The notes under the pieces: generated by a model
Databases searched by the model: none
Seen by the model: the letters and a program-made list of their open reading frames with translations, nothing else
Told to the model about the DNA's origin: nothing
Shown here: positions 61,380 through 64,000 of the stretch, piece after piece
Layout of the letters: every line of letters begins with the position of its first letter
Position numbering within the stretch: position 1 is the stretch's first letter
Translations under genes and position numbers: made by a program
Origin: Metopolophium dirhodum
Lineage: Eukaryota > Arthropoda > Insecta > Hemiptera > Aphididae
Direction: 5' to 3'
Length of the DNA: 64,000 bases
Assembly: GCF_019925205.1 (NCBI RefSeq)
Contig: NC_083560.1
Location: forward strand, 68,771,266 to 68,835,265

Positions 61380-62000
61380 ACTGTATCAGGGCGGCGGCCA
61401 ACGTGCAATAATGCAAAATAATACACATAACAATAACAATAATATAATACATATACCTACCTAATAAATAATAATAACCGTCGTGGTATCCGTTATGAAG
61501 AGATTTTGCAACTACGGTGCAGGCGGTGTTTACAATATTATGTAAATGCGTGTAAGATGTAACCTACCATTGGGTTTTCAGCGACGAAGGTATATAATTA
61601 TTAATCGCCGTGTTGGCGGCAGTGGAGGTCGGCTTTTCCTGGAGCGCGCGCGCGTTTGCGTGACATAAACGCTGCCCACGAAATGTCATCGTAAGAGCCG
61701 CCGTCCCCATCATCGTATAATATTATTATTATTATGTCGTTAATCGTTTGCAATAAGGGCGTCTATTAGGTATGCGATACACGTGGTTGTCTCGTAGTTG
61801 TTGTTAATGTGTGTACAAGAGATGCACGCGCCGTTAATTAGTTATAATTTATAAGTTTATAACTCATCGGTGGCAGTGTGCTTACCTAGTTGGCTAGTTA
61901 TCTATTATATTATAATTAAATAGATGATTTCGCGGCCACGATGATCGGCCGTGTGCGTGTTGCAGCAGCATCGACGGAACTGATGTAGGTACAAATCAGC
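61380..62000. promoter_or_regulatory. CpG-rich island without ORF, candidate promoter or first exon
   Basis: GCGCGCGCGTTTGCGTGAC, GGCGGCAGTGGAGGTCGGC and CACGCGCCGTTAATTAG mark a sharp rise in CpG over the surroundings. There is no coding frame of note. It may be the 5' region of a gene whose coding part lies outside the window. Confidence 0.35.
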
Positions 62001-62206
62001 GGTAAAATGAATTTTTTTTTCTGATTATTAAAACAATCAACTATAATCTATATGATAGAGCCGTAGAAGTAAATACTGTAGTCTGTACTTGTGCTTTAGG
62101 CTAAAAGAATATAATTGCTATTTTCCTATGTAAATAAAATAAATACCTAGGTATAAAATTAACGGTTCAGCAAACATAATAGGTATATTTATATCATAGT
62201 ACCTAT

Positions 62207-62597
62207 CAGTCTTGTAAAGTATTCGAATAAATGTATTTGAATAAAAGTATTTGAATACTTTTATTTGTATTTTTTATTCATTCAAAAAATACTTTTTTTC
62301 CTTCCAGAAAAATAGTTATATCGTGAACATCCTGAACATTAATTTTATTCTTTGAACGAAATATAATATTGTCCCATGATATGATTATTTTATAAACACC
62401 AATGTGTTGTACTACGTATCGGCTGTATAAATGTGGTCAAAATTTATAAATAACTTATACTTTTTAAAGTATTCGAATATGTATTCTGAATATATTTTTT
62501 AAGAACTATTCGAATACGTATTCTGAATACCTTAGTTCTCATTTATTCGAATATGTATTCCAAATACAAAATTTATTTTGTATTCTTTACAAGACTG
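62207..62597. mobile_element. hAT-type MITE with 8-bp target duplication and GTATTCGAAT words
   Basis: The left end CAGTCTTGTAAAGTATTCG mirrors the right end ATTCTTTACAAGACTG. GTACCTAT flanks both sides exactly (62199-62206 and 62598-62605). TATTCGAATA, GTATTCTGAATA and TATTTGAATA recur inside both ends. 391 bases, no transposase. Confidence 0.92.
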
Positions 62598-62605
62598 GTA
62601 CCTAT

Positions 62606-63096
62606 AAACTATAACTTTTTAAGTTGTTTTTCATTTATTTTATAGTTAATTTAAAATATGTTTGAAATGTTAATTTGAAATTGTATTATTAATAAATAAA
62701 ATTGTTTAATAATTATCATGTTATTCCAGAGTCGTCTCAATGGCTTGGCTACAAAGCCTGTTTATTGTAAGGTTGTACCTATACTGTTGTAGATATAACC
62801 ATTATAACCCCAGGTGAAATATTTGAATTCAATTTACTATTAATTTAGATACAATATTGATACTTATTCATTAGATTTTTAGTTTATGTTTTTAATTAAT
62901 AATCAAAGAATTATGTTTTTATGATCAAAGTACCTATATATTAAAAGATCAGCCTCTACCCTCCATAATATGACAAAATCATTTGACCGCCATTAGCTGT
63001 ATACTTGTTGTATTGAAAAATTAAATATTATAATATATATTATATATAGGTATACTATATATAATTTAATATGCGAAATATCTATTTGGTATTTTT
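62606..63096. other. AT-rich intergenic DNA, no gene seen
   Basis: No supported features apart from short TATA-type simple tracts near 63030. Confidence 0.4.
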
Positions 63097-63097
63097 A

Positions 63098-63808
63098 TCT
63101 TTATATATATAATTCTACTGTGCGTGTGTTGTGAATGAACTCCTCCTAAGCGGTTGGACCGATTTGAATGAATTTTTTGTATTCGTTTGGGTGACGCCCT
63201 GGATGGTTTAGATTCACAAATCATCCCCCTAGGTCCAACTAGGAGATGTGCTCAAACGGGGATTTAGAGATTTACGGTGGAAATTTTTGTTTATAAATGG
63301 TTTCCGTGGGTTTTAAAGATATTATAATAGCCCTGAAATCAGTGTATTCATTCAATGCATTTAATTTTTTTGTACGCTGTGTTTTGATATTATATGTATC
63401 GCAATTACGTAAATATTGAGCGTATTATACTCACATATAAGTTACGTACATAAAACAATGCCACGTCTCCGTGGACGAGGAGGAAATATTCCCTCAGACT
63501 CGGTATTCACAATTAGTCCATCCGTTCAGGAGGAGTTCAGTGACATACTTGGTAGTTGGTATAACTTAGATACTTTATAGCTAAATTATAAAGTTACGTA
63601 CAAACAGTACGGGGTCCGCGATCTACCGCAGGTAGATTGCCTCCCTGATAATATACTGCTGCGAATCAGAATTTTTATTGCAAGTAACAGAAAAGTTAAG
63701 ATACATTTTGAATATCATACACCGAATATTAAATAACGAATTGAACAAAGTTTGAGTCATATAGAGTTGGTACATTTAACAGGAAACGAAGTGCACGGGA
63801 TCAGCTAG
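63098..63808 (+). mobile_element. Non-autonomous Helitron
   Basis: The 5' end is TCTTTATATATATAATTCTA, immediately after an A; the 3' end is CACGGGATCAGCTAG, immediately before a T. TC..CTAG ends inserted between A and T are the Helitron signature. The 5' part (ACTCCTCCTAAGCGGTTGGA, CCGATTTGAATGAATTTTTT) resembles Helitron copies known in insects. A short frame starting at 63458 (MPRLRGRGGNIPSDSV) may be a remnant of an ORF start. There are no target duplications, as expected. Confidence 0.85.
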
Positions 63809-64000
63809 TTACCTTATAATTTTAAACCGCATTATTTTCATAATTTTCTATAGAATTCAAATCTAAATCAATTACTATCAAAATCGCTCAATTTTTGTAT
63901 TGAGAAATAAATTATAAGTTACAAAAACACTTTAAATTATTATATTAAAAATTAAAAACAAAATAGGTACCTATAGGTACTGGCTACTCAAAAAGAGGTT
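63809..64000. other. AT-rich end of window, nothing seen
   Basis: No gene or element could be supported in the last 190 bases. Confidence 0.5.

Overview
The window looks like a piece of an insect nuclear genome, most likely an aphid (Hemiptera, Aphididae). It is strongly AT-rich, has short spliced introns with GT..AG ends, carries a eukaryotic thioredoxin-like gene, and is crowded with small DNA transposons. The words GTACCTA/TAGGTAC are abundant, which I associate with aphid genomes. Nothing bacterial or viral was seen. The species call is an inference from sequence character.

Only two gene models are firm, both on the minus strand. (1) 13727-15422: a two-exon gene for a 543-residue protein with a long Ser/Asn-rich N-terminal region and a C-terminal C3HC4 RING finger, probably an E3 ubiquitin ligase. 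(2) 50076-51706: a two-exon thioredoxin-like protein 1 (TXNL1), a thioredoxin domain plus a PITH domain, 285 residues. A third minus-strand model at 52388-52935 looks like the last two exons of an unrecognised gene. A weaker two-exon model lies at 45843-46192 on the plus strand.

The rest is mostly transposon-derived. From left to right: a 20-bp minisatellite (1-300); foldback and TIR elements (4.5, 5.8, 8.1, 9.4-10.0, 10.4-10.6 and 12.5-13.7 kb); a cluster of TIR elements (19.0-20.1 kb); several palindromic elements (25.1, 25.6, 27.8 and 29.1-29.6 kb); three relatives of one GATTCTGAGCGGA-ended family (30.2-33.1 kb) with more copies at 45.2 and 53 kb; a decayed PIF/Harbinger transposase (34.9-35.7 kb); a large MULE locus (37.5-43.0 kb) with a broken transposase that has a zinc-binding N-terminus, a MULE core and a SWIM finger, plus an inverted, internally deleted second copy; three hAT-type MITEs with exact 8-bp target duplications (49.4, 55.5 and 62.2 kb); a short element that resembles one widespread in Lepidoptera (60.6-60.9 kb); and a non-autonomous Helitron with canonical ends (63.1-63.8 kb).

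Several CpG/GC-richer islands without long ORFs (about 20.5-22.05, 25.0-26.4, 28.4-28.95, 56.9-57.3 and 61.4-62.0 kb) stand out from the AT-rich background and may be promoters or noncoding first exons. The most interesting is at 28.6-28.83 kb: a TATA box and an initiator at ideal spacing, followed about 125 bases later by a 79-nt near-perfect hairpin that resembles a microRNA precursor. No integrated multi-gene system is evident; the two clear genes are unrelated housekeeping or regulatory functions in a transposon-rich landscape.
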